Counted from the first letter of the stretch, positions 1 to 10,300 are shown. The stretch: 64,000 nucleotides of DNA from Pseudomonas moraviensis (GCF_900105805.1 NZ_LT629788.1:4386501-4450500); one strand, 5' to 3'. The notes: generated from the letters alone by a model not told the origin. Numbers and translations: made by a program.

Positions 1-2
1 AG

Positions 3-947
3 CGCGCTTACGGCGACGATGAATGGACCGCGCGCGCGGCCGATCATTTCCGCAAACTGTTCGAGACCGACTGCGAAGTGTTCTTCGCCTTCAACGGCAC
101 CGCCGCCAACTCGCTGGCCCTGTCGTCGCTGTGCCAGAGTTACCACAGCGTGATCTGCTCGGAAACCGCCCACGTCGAAACCGACGAATGCGGCGCTCCG
201 GAATTCTTTTCCAACGGCTCGAAGCTGCTGATCGCCGGCACTGAAAACGGCAAGATCACCCCGCAATCGATCCGCGAAGTGGCGCTCAAGCGCCAGGACA
301 TCCACTACCCGAAACCGCGCGTGGTAACCCTGACCCAGGCCACCGAAGTCGGCAGCGTCTACACCCCGGAAGAAGTCCGCGCGATCAGCGTCACCTGCAA
401 GGAGCTCGGCCTGCACCTGCACATGGACGGCGCACGCTTCTCCAACGCCTGCGCATTCCTCGGCTGCTCGCCTGCCGACCTGACCTGGAAGGCCGGCGTC
501 GACGTGCTGTGTTTCGGCGGCACCAAGAATGGCATGGCAGTCGGTGAAGCGATCCTGTTCTTCAACCACAAACTCGCCGAAGACTTCGACTACCGTTGCA
601 AGCAGGCCGGGCAACTGGCATCGAAAATGCGCTTCCTGTCGGCACCCTGGGTCGGCATTCTGGAAAACGACGCCTGGCTCAAATACGCCCGCCACGCCAA
701 CCACTGCGCGCAACTGCTGGCAGAACTGGTCAGCGATATCCCCGGCGTCGAACTGATGTTCCCGGTGCAGGCCAACGGCGTGTTCCTGCAACTGTCCGAG
801 CCAGCAATCGCCGCCCTGACCGCGAAGAACTGGCGTTTCTACACCTTCATCGGCAAGGGCGGCGCACGCTTCATGTGTTCGTGGGATACCGAAGAGGAAC
901 GCGTGCGCGAACTGGCGCGCGATATTCGCGAAGTGATGTCGGCCTGA
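3..947 (+). CDS. ltaE: Low-specificity L-threonine aldolase, 5' end cut by the window
   Basis: PLP-dependent lyase that splits L-threonine or L-allo-threonine to glycine and acetaldehyde in the cytoplasm. The reading frame is open from the window edge and the first residues (RAYGDDEWT) are internal to the family fold, so only a short N-terminal part is missing. The HMDGARF segment (PLP ring and nitrogen contacts) and the Schiff-base lysine in FGGTKNGM are present. In P. aeruginosa the homologue also sits beside gbcAB, which fits a role in glycine handling next to a pathway that ends in glycine. Family assignment is firm; its part in betaine catabolism is inferred from position. Confidence 0.93.
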   Translation, partial: RAYGDDEWTARAADHFRKLFETDCEVFFAFNGTAANSLALSSLCQSYHSVICSETAHVETDECGAPEFFSNGSKLLIAGTENGKITPQSIREVALKRQDIHYPKPRVVTLTQATEVGSVYTPEEVRAISVTCKELGLHLHMDGARFSNACAFLGCSPADLTWKAGVDVLCFGGTKNGMAVGEAILFFNHKLAEDFDYRCKQAGQLASKMRFLSAPWVGILENDAWLKYARHANHCAQLLAELVSDIPGVELMFPVQANGVFLQLSEPAIAALTAKNWRFYTFIGKGGARFMCSWDTEEERVRELARDIREVMSA

Positions 948-980
948 TCCCAAACCAGCGGATTGTTCGCAAAAGCGATG

Positions 981-1154
981 CCCCTCACCCTAGCCCTCTC
1001 CCGAGGGAGAGGGGACTGATTGGGGGATGCTCAAGGATTATGCCGACCTGAACGTGAAGTGTTGAATCCATAATCGACTCGGTGTCTCAGGTCGATGCAA
1101 AGCGACAGACCCCTCACCCCAGCCCTCTCCTTGGGGAGAGGGCTGGGGTGAGGG
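981..1154. repeat. Inverted pair of CCCTCACCC-type palindromic repeats
   Basis: Two copies of the motif CCCTCACCCTAGCCCTCTCC followed by its partial complement lie in the ltaE-gbcB gap. The spacer (AATCCATAATCGACTC) recurs almost unchanged in the copies at 36247-36424 and 54534-54711, so the whole block is one mobile or duplicated element rather than two independent hairpins. Confidence 0.85.
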
Positions 1155-1183
1155 GCGAGCCGGACGCAGCCCCTTCGCCTCAC

Positions 1184-2284
1184 TCAGAACTCGATCCGCA
1201 CGTCGCCTTTGGGCACGCTGCAGCACGACAGGATGAACCCCTCGGCCTCATCCTCCTCGGTAATCCCGCCGTTGTGCTCCATCTCCACTTCGCCGCCCAG
1301 TTTCATCACTTTGCACGTGCCGCAAATGCCCATGCCGCAGGCTTTCGGGATCATCAGGCCGAGCTTGGCTGCTGCTGCGTGGACGGTTTCCCCCGGTGCC
1401 ACGCGAATGCTTTTACCGGAAGCGGTGAATTCGACCTGATGCAGATCCGCTGCGTCGATTTCCGGTGCATCGGCGGCTTGTTCGGCTTGCTCCACCGCGT
1501 CGGCACGCGCTTCCGGTGGCGTGGCGCCGAAGGATTCTTCGTGGTAGCGCGACATGTCGTAGCCAGCCGCTTCCAGCAGGCGTTTGACTGCGGTCATGTA
1601 CGGCGTCGGGCCGCAGCAGAACACTTCGCGCTCGAGGAAGTCCGGAACCATCAGTTCGAGCATCTTGTGATTCAGATAACCGCGATAACCGGCCCAGGGC
1701 TCACCGAGGCCATGCTTTTCACAGATCAGGTGCAGACTGAAGTTGTCGATCCGCGACGCCATGTGCTCGAGTTCGCGGTGGTAAATGATGTCTTTCGGCG
1801 AGCGTGCGCTGTGCACGAAGGTCATGTCGACGTTGGCGTTGGTGTCGTAGAACCAGCGCGCCATCGACATGCACGGGGTGATACCGACGCCGCCACTCAG
1901 ATACAGGACTTTCGGACTCGGGAAGTCGATGGCGTTGAACAGCCCGACCGGGCCGTGCACTGCCAGCTCCTGACCTTCATGCAGGGTGTCGTGCAACCAG
2001 TTCGAGACCTTGCCGCCCGGCACGCGCTTGATCGTCACCGAAAAGCTGTACGGCACCGACGGCGAGCTGGAAATCGTGTACGAGCGCATGATCGGCTGGC
2101 CTTCGATTTCGAGCTCGAGGGTGACGAACTGCCCCGGTTTGAAGAAGAACAGGATCGGCTGGTCGGCCATGAAGCAGAACGTGCGCACATCCCAGGTTTC
2201 CTGGATGACTTTGACGCAACGGACAATGTGTCGGCCATTGGCCCAGGTCTGGGTGGTGACCGGATTCAGGAAGCTGTTGGACAT
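1184..2284 (-). CDS. gbcB: Glycine betaine monooxygenase reductase subunit
   Basis: Reductase that passes electrons from NAD(P)H through FAD and a [2Fe-2S] centre to the Rieske oxygenase GbcA, for demethylation of glycine betaine to dimethylglycine. The 366-residue protein has a ferredoxin-reductase FAD domain (RSYTISSSP), an NAD domain (GGVGITPCMSM) and a C-terminal plant-type ferredoxin with Cys spacing CGMGICGTC plus a later CC. The ATG at 2284 is preceded by GGAG with six bases between them; a GTG four codons upstream overlaps that site and was rejected as the start. It is transcribed divergently from gbcA, a known GbdR target in P. aeruginosa. Confidence 0.95.
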   Translation of the reverse strand: MSNSFLNPVTTQTWANGRHIVRCVKVIQETWDVRTFCFMADQPILFFFKPGQFVTLELEIEGQPIMRSYTISSSPSVPYSFSVTIKRVPGGKVSNWLHDTLHEGQELAVHGPVGLFNAIDFPSPKVLYLSGGVGITPCMSMARWFYDTNANVDMTFVHSARSPKDIIYHRELEHMASRIDNFSLHLICEKHGLGEPWAGYRGYLNHKMLELMVPDFLEREVFCCGPTPYMTAVKRLLEAAGYDMSRYHEESFGATPPEARADAVEQAEQAADAPEIDAADLHQVEFTASGKSIRVAPGETVHAAAAKLGLMIPKACGMGICGTCKVMKLGGEVEMEHNGGITEEDEAEGFILSCCSVPKGDVRIEF

Positions 2285-2296
2285 GCTGTTCTCCAC

Positions 2297-2311
2297 GGCC
2301 GACTGTCGGCC
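2297..2311. promoter_or_regulatory. 15-base perfect palindrome just upstream of gbcB
   Basis: GGCCGAC-T-GTCGGCC lies 13-27 bases upstream of the gbcB start, over the 5' leader or promoter. It could be an operator or an mRNA hairpin. No protein can be assigned to it from sequence alone. Confidence 0.3.
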
Positions 2312-2353
2312 TCATGTCGGCGATTCTGCGTATAGCGCAGAGCGCGCGTTTAC

Positions 2354-2384
2354 CTATCCGCGACATTGACATACTTATCGCGAC
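2354..2384 (+). promoter_or_regulatory. Paired CTnnnnnCGAC half-sites, possible GbdR site
   Basis: CTATCCGCGAC at 2354 and CTTATCGCGAC at 2374 are direct repeats 20 bases apart in the gbcB-gbcA intergenic region. The half-site resembles the three found upstream of choX (32931-32983). GbdR is a GlxA/AraC-type activator, and proteins of this class commonly bind direct half-sites about two helical turns apart. Binding itself is inferred. Confidence 0.4.
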
Positions 2385-2581
2385 CAGCCCTTGAACACCG
2401 GGGCTTGCGCGTCGGGAACAGATTGCACCATGTCGCGCATGGATAAGGTTCCGCCCAGCGCCGGCCCCACACTCGCCCCAACACAAGACGACTTCTTTAC
2501 ACCTTGCGTAGCAACCGTTTTTGCAGCACACCTGATCAGCCACTTTCGCCGGCCACGCAGAGGGCCATGAGGATTACATCG

Positions 2582-3877
2582 ATGGACGTCACCGCAAAAA
2601 TCAGCCTGGGCGATCCGCTGGAACCCGCACGCAAGGCCACCGCGCAAATGCTCCAGGAGCGCGAGCGCACCTTTTCCCTGCCGCAGCCGTTCTACAGCGA
2701 CGAGCGGCTGTTCGATATCGACATGCAGGAGATCTTCCAGAAGGAATGGTTGATCGCCGGCATGACCTGCGAGATCCCGGCCAAAGGCAATTACCTGACC
2801 CTGCAGATCGGCAAGAACCCGATCATTGTCATTCGTGGTGCCGAGGGTGTGGTGCATGCGTTCCACAACGTCTGCCGCCACCGTGGCTCGCGCCTGTGCA
2901 CCAGTGAAAAAGGCAAGGTCGCCAAACTGGTCTGCCACTACCACCAGTGGACCTACGAGCTGGACGGTCGCCTGCTGTTCGCCGGCACCGAAATGGGCGC
3001 GGACTTCGACATGAAGCAGTACGGCCTGAAGCCGGTGAACGTGAAAACCGCTGGCGGCTACATCTTCATCAGCCTGGCGGAAAACCCGCCGGCCATCGAT
3101 GACTTCCTGTCGACGCTCAACCATTACATGGAACCGTACGACATGGAGAACACCAAGGTGGCGATCACCACCACCTTGATGGAGAAGGCCAACTGGAAAC
3201 TGGTGCTGGAAAACAACCGCGAGTGCTACCACTGCAACGCGTCGCACCCGGAACTGTTGAAAACCCTGCTGGAGTGGGACGACGTCACCGACCCGCGCGC
3301 CGATCAGGCGTTCAAGGACCACGTTGCCGCGTCCGCCGCTGCCTGGGAAGCGGAAAAGATCCCTTACGCCCACGCCAGTTTCGGCCTGCGCAACCGCATC
3401 GTGCGCATGCCGCTGCTCAAGGGCACCGTGTCGATGACCCTCGACGGCAAACAGGGCTGCGCGAAGTTGATGGGCCGGATCAAGAACCCGGATCTGGGCT
3501 CGATGCGCATCCTGCACCTGCCGCACTCGTGGAACCACTGCATGGGCGATCACATCATCGTCTTCACCGTGTGGCCGATCAGCGCTCAGGAAACCATGGT
3601 CACCACCAAATGGCTGGTGCACAAGGATGCGGTGGAAGGTGTCGATTACGACGTCGAGCGCATGCGCCAGGTGTGGGACGCGACCAACGATCAGGACCGG
3701 CGTCTGGCTGAGGAAAACCAGCGCGGGATCAACTCCACCGCTTACCAGCCGGGGCCTTACTCGAAGACGTATGAGTTTGGCGTGGTCAACTTCGTCGACT
3801 GGTACAGCGAGCGGATGCTGAACAACCTCGGCGCCGAACCTGCACCATACCTCAAAGGCGTCCCGGTCCAGGGCTGA
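2582..3877 (+). CDS. gbcA: Glycine betaine monooxygenase, Rieske oxygenase subunit
   Basis: Terminal oxygenase converting glycine betaine to dimethylglycine and formaldehyde with GbcB as reductase. The 431-residue protein has the N-terminal Rieske motif (NVCRHRGSRLC, then CHYHQW), giving the Cys-His and Cys-His ligand pairs, and a C-terminal mononuclear iron domain with ENNRECYHCNASH. The ATG at 2582 lies nine bases after GAGG; the upstream in-frame extension has no family similarity. It is divergent from gbcB across about 300 bases of control region. The gene is followed by an unrelated three-gene cassette rather than by the neighbours seen in P. aeruginosa. Confidence 0.96.
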   Translation: MDVTAKISLGDPLEPARKATAQMLQERERTFSLPQPFYSDERLFDIDMQEIFQKEWLIAGMTCEIPAKGNYLTLQIGKNPIIVIRGAEGVVHAFHNVCRHRGSRLCTSEKGKVAKLVCHYHQWTYELDGRLLFAGTEMGADFDMKQYGLKPVNVKTAGGYIFISLAENPPAIDDFLSTLNHYMEPYDMENTKVAITTTLMEKANWKLVLENNRECYHCNASHPELLKTLLEWDDVTDPRADQAFKDHVAASAAAWEAEKIPYAHASFGLRNRIVRMPLLKGTVSMTLDGKQGCAKLMGRIKNPDLGSMRILHLPHSWNHCMGDHIIVFTVWPISAQETMVTTKWLVHKDAVEGVDYDVERMRQVWDATNDQDRRLAEENQRGINSTAYQPGPYSKTYEFGVVNFVDWYSERMLNNLGAEPAPYLKGVPVQG

Positions 3878-3878
3878 T

Positions 3879-3959
3879 CAAGATCAAAAGATCGCAGCCT
3901 TCGGCAGCTCCTACAGGTGGAATGCATTCCAACTGTAGGAGTGAGCCTGCTCGCGATGG
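3879..3959. repeat. Palindromic repeats downstream of gbcA
   Basis: One copy of the GATCGCAGCCTTCGGCAGCT family (3883-3915) is followed by one copy of the TGTAGGAGTGAGCCTGCTCG family. They separate the convergent ends of gbcA and the phosphoesterase gene. Confidence 0.8.
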
Positions 3960-3978
3960 CGCCCTCACATTCACCCAT

Positions 3979-5223
3979 TTATTTGGATGACCACCTCACA
4001 CTGCCATCCTCGCCAATAAACTCCTCGAAAATCTCCTCCCCCACCAACCTGATTTTCGCGTATCCGTTCAACACCCGCAGCGGATACGCCGGGTCGTTGG
4101 CGTCCTGAGTCTCCGACCACAACACCCGCGAATGCCCGTTCAGTTCGCTGGCATTGCCATAGGGGATCGCCCCGTGCCCGGCACAGCGCGCATGCAGACC
4201 GCCCTGCTGCGCATAGACGATGCCGTTGTGCAGATGCCCCCAATACCAATAATCCGGCTCGCGCCCCAGCGCATCGCACACCGGTTGATACAGCGCCGTC
4301 TTGTGGTGCCCGGAAATATCGAAGCCCTGATGATGACTGAGCACCATGAGTTTTTTGCGTTTCGGCAGGCCTTTCATCCACTGGATCTGCGGCTCGTTCA
4401 AGGTGCCGTCCATGTACAGATTCATCGCATCAGACGCATAGGCAGAATCCAGCCCGACCACCAGCCAGTCATCATTGACCAGGGCAAAATAACTGGTGCC
4501 CTGTTGCCCGGGAAATTGCCTGGCCAGTTCCTTAAAGTAGCCATGGGCGCCGCTGTACATCTCGTGGTTGGAGTTGAGGGTGAACGAGCCGTGTAAGCCC
4601 ATCGGCCAACCCGCCATGTCGACGTCTTCCTGGGAATGACTGCCGGCGTAATACACATCGCCCAAATGAATGGTGAAATCGGCCTGGGCCAGTTGCATCT
4701 GGTTGGCCACCGACACCGCCGGCGCATGGCTGTCGAACGGTCCGGTGCCCCAGTCGCCGGCAATCGCCAGGGTCACGTCGCGATCCATCTGCACCACCGC
4801 CGGGTCAGTGCCGAACGTTGCGTGATGGCGCAGGTTTTCGATCCACTTCAACAGCGCCTCGCTCCACAGCAGATCGAGCAGTTCCCACTTGCGACACCCG
4901 AGCAGGCTGCCGTCCTTGAGCACCCGGGTCGCCAGTTGATCGGTGGACTGAGGCAACGGCGTGGCATTGCCGATGCGCAGGATCGACAGACCATGGGCCA
5001 ACTCCCAAGGCACCGCCGGCTCGTCAGTCGGCAATTCGCCGTTTTTCAGAACGTAATGCGCCTGATCGTGGCCGCGCTGCAACAGCTTGATGATTGCCTG
5101 AAATTCCTGCGGCTCCAGCTCGCTGATGAGCTTCATCCAGGCCATTTCCATGCGCGTGAACAAGCCGTGAATACGCAATTTGACCTTGTCATATTCGTGT
5201 TCCAGATGACTGACCAGTGACAT
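3979..5223 (-). CDS. Calcineurin-like metallophosphoesterase, purple-acid-phosphatase type
   Basis: Predicted binuclear-metal phosphoesterase of 414 residues. The metal-binding blocks appear in order: GDWGTG, GDVYYAG, SNHEMY, LSHHQG and GHLHNG. The GDWG form of the first block is that of purple acid phosphatases, in place of the commoner GDxH form. The first ~150 residues are helical and unrecognised. No signal peptide is visible, so the product is probably cytoplasmic. AGAGGA lies seven bases before the ATG. It begins 25 bases after the cytochrome gene and is the third gene of a likely operon with 5249-7117 and 7315-10767. The substrate is unknown; a phosphodiester or phosphorylated product of the neighbouring oxidase is possible but is a guess. 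Confidence 0.82.
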   Translation of the reverse strand: MSLVSHLEHEYDKVKLRIHGLFTRMEMAWMKLISELEPQEFQAIIKLLQRGHDQAHYVLKNGELPTDEPAVPWELAHGLSILRIGNATPLPQSTDQLATRVLKDGSLLGCRKWELLDLLWSEALLKWIENLRHHATFGTDPAVVQMDRDVTLAIAGDWGTGPFDSHAPAVSVANQMQLAQADFTIHLGDVYYAGSHSQEDVDMAGWPMGLHGSFTLNSNHEMYSGAHGYFKELARQFPGQQGTSYFALVNDDWLVVGLDSAYASDAMNLYMDGTLNEPQIQWMKGLPKRKKLMVLSHHQGFDISGHHKTALYQPVCDALGREPDYWYWGHLHNGIVYAQQGGLHARCAGHGAIPYGNASELNGHSRVLWSETQDANDPAYPLRVLNGYAKIRLVGEEIFEEFIGEDGSVRWSSK

Positions 5224-5248
5224 GGCGTAATCCTCTCTCCGTAGGGGT

Positions 5249-7117
5249 TCACAGGGTTTTCATGAATTCGATCAATGCGCGTTTGTCGTCGTCCGACAAG
5301 GTCGTGCCGTACAGGTGACCGCTGTTGTGGTTGCCCTCCAGGCGCGTGTCGTATTTGAAGTCCGCCGAGGCTTTGGCCTGGGCGCCGCTGGTGACGAAAC
5401 CGACGTTGACCGGGTCGTAGATGTCCGAACCGGTGATGAACACTTGCGGACGTTTTTCCGGCGGTTGCAGCAAGTCCCACAACGTCGGTACCGAACCGTT
5501 GTGCAGGTAGGGCGCACGCAACCAGATGCCGTCGGTGGGCGTGTTGCTGTAGCTCTGGGTCTTGCGATACGCGCCGAAGTCGAACGGCGGCTTCTTGAAG
5601 GTGTGGAATGCCGTCACCAGACCGGTGGTGAATGAGTCAAGCCGGTGCGGATCGGTGCCGAGCTGGTCGATATCGGTGGTGACCTGCCCGGTGTCGGCGC
5701 GACCAAAGTCATGACAAGCCGCGCAGTTGGCCTCCCAGATCGGCTTGCCCTGGGCAACCCTGGCCTGATCCAGCGCCCACGGCCACGCTGGTGCCTTGTG
5801 CCCGAGCAGCCAGTTGGTCACGCGGTTGAAGCTGGGCGGCAGCACCGATTCCGGCGTCGCACCCACGGCCATCGCGGCGGCATAATTGCGTTCGTGGATC
5901 TTGTTGTTATTGCCGTCCCAGTGCAGGTACATCGATTCCCTGGGTTCCTGGTTCCACACTTGTGGCAGGTCGACGGTGCCGATGGTCGAGTCATCCGGGA
6001 AGCCGAACACCACCATTTTCGTCGGATTGAAGGTGTCGGTGCGGCCTGGGCCCTGTTGCGGACGCAGCTTCTGCCAGGCGTAGGCCTGCTTCTGCTTGAG
6101 CAAGGCGCTTTTGGCCATCGGCATGATCAGGTAGCGGTTGTAGAGTTGCTCGAAGAAACCCAGCTGGAATTTTCCGTTGATCGCCGCCATCACCGCGTCG
6201 GTGGTGAATTTCGGATCACTGGCGCAATCGTAGGCAAACCACTGGAAGGCTTGCAGTTGCAGAGTGTTGGCCGGCGCGCTCGGCACGTTGACGGCGACGT
6301 CGCTGGCATTGGCGCGGTAGGAACCGGTGTGGCACAGCGCACAGTTCGGCTCGACGGTCGGGTAGCCGATCTGCCGCTTGGCCATGCCGATCGGCAGGTC
6401 CTTGCCGTTTTCGAACAGGAAGCCGAACACCTCCCAGCCACCGGGTCTGGGCATTTTCTCCGGGCACATCTGCGGCAGCACGGCGAACAGGTAATAGGGG
6501 ATGCGCGCTTCGATGCCCAGACCAATAGCGGCATATTTGTAGTGGTCTTCGTCCGACGCGTATTGCTGTTCAGGCACGACGCGGAGCATCTGATACCAGG
6601 TTTCATAACCAATGAAGCCCAGCACCGCGACCACGATCAGCGTGCCAACCTTGAAGGCGTGACTCTGCCATTGCCGCTGCCACGCCGCGCGCCACTCGCG
6701 CCAGCCATCGCAAAGCAATGCCCAAGGGCGATTCTCCGGCGTTGTACCGAGGTAGAGCAGAACGCCGAGGATCAGAAAGAAACTCAGATCGCCCATCAAC
6801 ATCGGCACGAACAGCGAGCCCTGGGTGCTGGTGTTGATCAGGTAAATCCAGAAGATCACGGCGATCAACCGCGTCAGCACGCACAGCCAGGAATGCACCA
6901 CGTAGCGGGGCGCGTTGAAGCCCGACGGCATGTAGAACACGCTGATGCCGACCAGCAGCATCCCGGCGTTTTCCAGCCACGGGTCAGAGAGTTGCGGCGG
7001 CAGTCCGACCACCGATGTCAGCAAGCCCGGCGCGAACAGCGCGGGGATGGCGAACACCATGTTCATCGCAATGCCGATCCAGATGAAGCGTTGAAACCAG
7101 CGGATGTAGCTGTCCAT
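5249..7117 (-). CDS. Membrane-anchored di-heme cytochrome c, RoxA-like
   Basis: The first ~130 residues form about four membrane segments, and a further segment near 160-180 anchors a large periplasmic region. That region carries two haem c sites, CALCH (about residue 262) and CAACH (about 468). The C-terminal stretch WLRAPYLHNGSVPTLWDLL is typical of di-heme proteins related to bacterial cytochrome c peroxidases and to the rubber oxygenase RoxA. RoxA enzymes are normally secreted with a cleavable signal; a polytopic N-terminal domain is unusual. An alternative ATG lies at 7126, but AAGGA is only one base from it and ten from the chosen start. Either electron acceptor for the upstream GMC oxidoreductase or an oxygenase acting on a hydrophobic substrate would fit. 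Confidence 0.8.
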   Translation of the reverse strand: MDSYIRWFQRFIWIGIAMNMVFAIPALFAPGLLTSVVGLPPQLSDPWLENAGMLLVGISVFYMPSGFNAPRYVVHSWLCVLTRLIAVIFWIYLINTSTQGSLFVPMLMGDLSFFLILGVLLYLGTTPENRPWALLCDGWREWRAAWQRQWQSHAFKVGTLIVVAVLGFIGYETWYQMLRVVPEQQYASDEDHYKYAAIGLGIEARIPYYLFAVLPQMCPEKMPRPGGWEVFGFLFENGKDLPIGMAKRQIGYPTVEPNCALCHTGSYRANASDVAVNVPSAPANTLQLQAFQWFAYDCASDPKFTTDAVMAAINGKFQLGFFEQLYNRYLIMPMAKSALLKQKQAYAWQKLRPQQGPGRTDTFNPTKMVVFGFPDDSTIGTVDLPQVWNQEPRESMYLHWDGNNNKIHERNYAAAMAVGATPESVLPPSFNRVTNWLLGHKAPAWPWALDQARVAQGKPIWEANCAACHDFGRADTGQVTTDIDQLGTDPHRLDSFTTGLVTAFHTFKKPPFDFGAYRKTQSYSNTPTDGIWLRAPYLHNGSVPTLWDLLQPPEKRPQVFITGSDIYDPVNVGFVTSGAQAKASADFKYDTRLEGNHNSGHLYGTTLSDDDKRALIEFMKTL

Positions 7118-7172
7118 GTCATCCATTTCCTTGTGCAGACCCTAGAAAGAAATACACAGCCTGATCGGCCAC

Positions 7173-7306
7173 TGTGGCGAGGGAGCTTGCTCCCGCTGGG
7201 CTGCGAAGCGGCCCCAAAACCTGAGAGTGCGGTTTTCCTGAAACACCGCATCTGCCGGGTTTACGACTGCTGCGCAGCCGAGCGGGAGCAAGCTCCCTCG
7301 CCACAG
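7173..7306. repeat. REPIN-like inverted pair (TGTGGCGAGGGAGCTTGCTC family)
   Basis: Two inverted copies of TGTGGCGAGGGAGCTTGCTC enclose a spacer of variable sequence, 134 bases in all. Four more copies of nearly the same length occur at 16436, 31191, 41047 and 45996. It separates the first two genes of the redox cassette. Confidence 0.88.
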
Positions 7307-7314
7307 GGACTTCA

Positions 7315-10300
7315 TCAGCCGAGGGCCGTTTTCTCCAGGTGTTCAAGGATGATCGGGTAGACATCGACCACCGCGTTCTTGCCGAACATGCAGTCGATAT
7401 GGCCGTAGCCCGGCACCACCTGCCGGCTGTAGCGCTCCGGCCCGTTGACTTCGCACACTCGCTGGTAGGTCTTGAGCGTACTTTCCGGCAGATAACACTG
7501 GTTATCGGCGCCGCTGATAAAGCAGATCGGCATGGTCAGCCGATCAAAGTGCGGCATGTACACATCGTTGCCTTTGAAATCCACCAGATGTCCTTTGCGC
7601 ACGATCAGCGCCAGATGTTCGAAGGTCTCGATGTTCGATTCGCCGAACAATTCGTGCAGGTTGTCGTGCAAGGTTTCGTTGAGGGTGTTGTGGCGATACA
7701 GCGACGCGTACATGAAGGTGATGCGGTGACACACCGGGTTGGTGCAGTAACCCTGCGCCTCGATCCGCGCGTAGCCGTTGAGGGCCTTGTCGTAGAGTTT
7801 GTTGAACCAGTTTTCCTTGCTGTCGGCGTAAGCGGTCATCGACTTGATGCCGATCGCATCGAGCATGCCCGGCAGGTGCAATCCGGCTTTCAAACCCGTC
7901 GCGGTGGCGACCACGGTGTCTGCGGCAATTTGTGAGCAGACCACCGAACGCACCCCCTGCAAACCGGCGAGCAGCGACATGAAGAAGGTCGTTGCACCGT
8001 AGCAATGCACCACGCATTGCACATCACGGGCGTGGGTTTGCTGCTGTATCTGCGCGATGGCCGCCTTGAAGTCGTATCGGGCGATCTGATCGCCGTTCCA
8101 CTCCTTCTTGCTCGCCGGCAGCAAAATGCTCACGCGAAAATCCAGCAACCACACGTCGTAATCGTGCTTGCACAGGTACTCCAGCAGATTGGTCTGGATG
8201 GTATCGGTGGAAAAGATGTTCGACCCCACACCCAAGCCATGCACCAGCATCACCGGTCCTTTGCTCCCGGCCTGGTACCGAGTCAGACGCAGTTCGACGC
8301 CATCCTCGGTGGGGAAGAAATGCACTGCCGGGACGGGGGCATCCAATGGTCGTTTCAGCCGTGGCGGCGCGTCGGGGTTGAAGTAGATATCGCCGGCAAA
8401 CACCCCGCCGTAACTTTCCCAGAGAATCCCGGCGAAGAACTTGCCGAACCGTGCCAGGCCTTCGATGCGCTCGCGCTCATTGCGTGCATTGAGCACTTTC
8501 ATGGTGGTCATCTGCTTGGCGAAATCGGTCGGGTGAATGTGCATCACTCCCGAGCCGATCACTTCGCCCGACTTGTCCGGCCCGCGATACAGCGTCACGT
8601 ACAGGGTGCTGGTGTCGTGCCAGATATTCAGCACGCCGTTATCTTCCGGTACGGTTTTGAAGGCGCTGAAGAAATAGTCGTTGCCGTCCTCGGCGGTCAG
8701 TTTCATGTCGTACTTCATGTGGCGCGTATCGACCTGTTGCTCGAATTGCTCGAACAGGTTGAACACGCCGTTGCTGGCTGTCAGCGGCTGCGGTGACAGT
8801 GCCGGAGCGTTCACCGTGCCGACGATGGTCGCCGCGTGTTCCGGCTCCCTGATCATCCGGTTCATGTCGCTGGCGGTGATCGTCAGGGTGAAGTCGATCG
8901 GCGAGTTGTCCGCCTCTCCGCGCTTGGCCGCTGCTTCATAAACTTTCAGGTCGGTGCTCTGCGCCGCCGTGAAGGCGCGGGAGAAATAGCCCTTCATGGT
9001 TTCCGTAAACTGCACGCCGAGGGTGGGCGGCGCCACCGGTTTGCGCGGCGCAGAAGGCAACGTGTAGTCGATCTGCCAGCCACGGTCGGCGGCGAGCAGG
9101 CCCATGTTGCGCTCACTCACCGCAGAGATGGTCAGCAGCGGATTGACCGCCAGCGAGGTCGGAATCACCGCGCCATCGGTGACGTAGAGATTGGCGTAAA
9201 CATCAGTGCCGCTGGCACCGCTGAACACCTGGCCCTTGTGATTGACCACGCCTTGCGCCGCGTCTTCACCCATCACGCAACCGCCCAGCGGGTGTACCGA
9301 AACGATGCTGTGCTTGAGCAGTTTGGTCCAGATCGGGTTCTCCACCCAGACCCCGCCCAATGCCTTGGTGCTCTGGTGCAAACGCTCGTTGCCGAGTTTG
9401 AAATTCTCCTGCTCGCCAACACCTGGCCAATCGATGCGCAACTGATCCTTGCTGTCGAGGACCATCCGCCCCTGCCCGCTGTCATGGCTCATGATCAGGT
9501 AGGTCTGCATGTTGTGCAGTGCGCCGTAATAAGGGCCGCGCAGGAAGCTTTCGGCTTCACGTTCCTTGTACTTCAACTTGCCACTGAAGCTCTCGTCAGT
9601 GGCCACGCCGATCATCTCGGCAAACCCGGCCATCGCCGGCACCATCGGCCGCCCGAGCGCGCCGGGAATCGAGCCTTCCTCGATGACCATGCGGCTGCGC
9701 CAGTCGCCTTCGGTGCGCATGTCGATGACCGAAGTGATGCACGGGCCAACCGGGTGCAGTTCCTTGGCCGGGTGTGCACCGAAACCGATGCCGTTGATGG
9801 TCTGCTCGCAGTTGTGGCCGAAGCCGAGGATGTCGCCGTTGCCGCTCATGTTCTCGCCGAGCTGGCCGGACATCACCACGCCATTGTCCCGGGAACGCAG
9901 GAGGATTTCGGTTGAACCGAGCGTGCCGGCAGAGACCACAACGATGTCGGCCTTTACGAACAGGGTCGGTGCACTGAACATCTCGCGACCACTGTCCAGG
10001 TACTGGAAATGCACGATCCAGCCGTCGCCCTCACGCTCCAGATGCCGCACTTCGGCCTGACAGAAAATCTCCGCGCCGTGATTCCAGGCGTCCGGCAGAT
10101 AGTTCATCAGCGTGGTGTTCTTGGCTTTGTTGTTACAGCCCGAAACGCAGTCGCCGCACTGGTTGCACGGCAGTTGCTCGACGCCGACATGGTTGAGGTT
10201 GTTCGGCAGCTTGTCGAAAGTCACGTTGATCGGCGGCTTGTAGAAATGCGCGCCCTGCTGGAGGTAGTCGGCGGATTTCCTGTTGGCGTCGAGTTTCGGC

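Noticed and set aside
1082..2335. Plus-strand open frame across gbcB
   Set aside because: Antisense to a well-supported gene, no ribosome site, His/Arg-rich low-similarity translation.
3627..3821. Short open frames in other frames of gbcA
   Set aside because: Shadows of the strongly supported oxygenase gene with no start signals.
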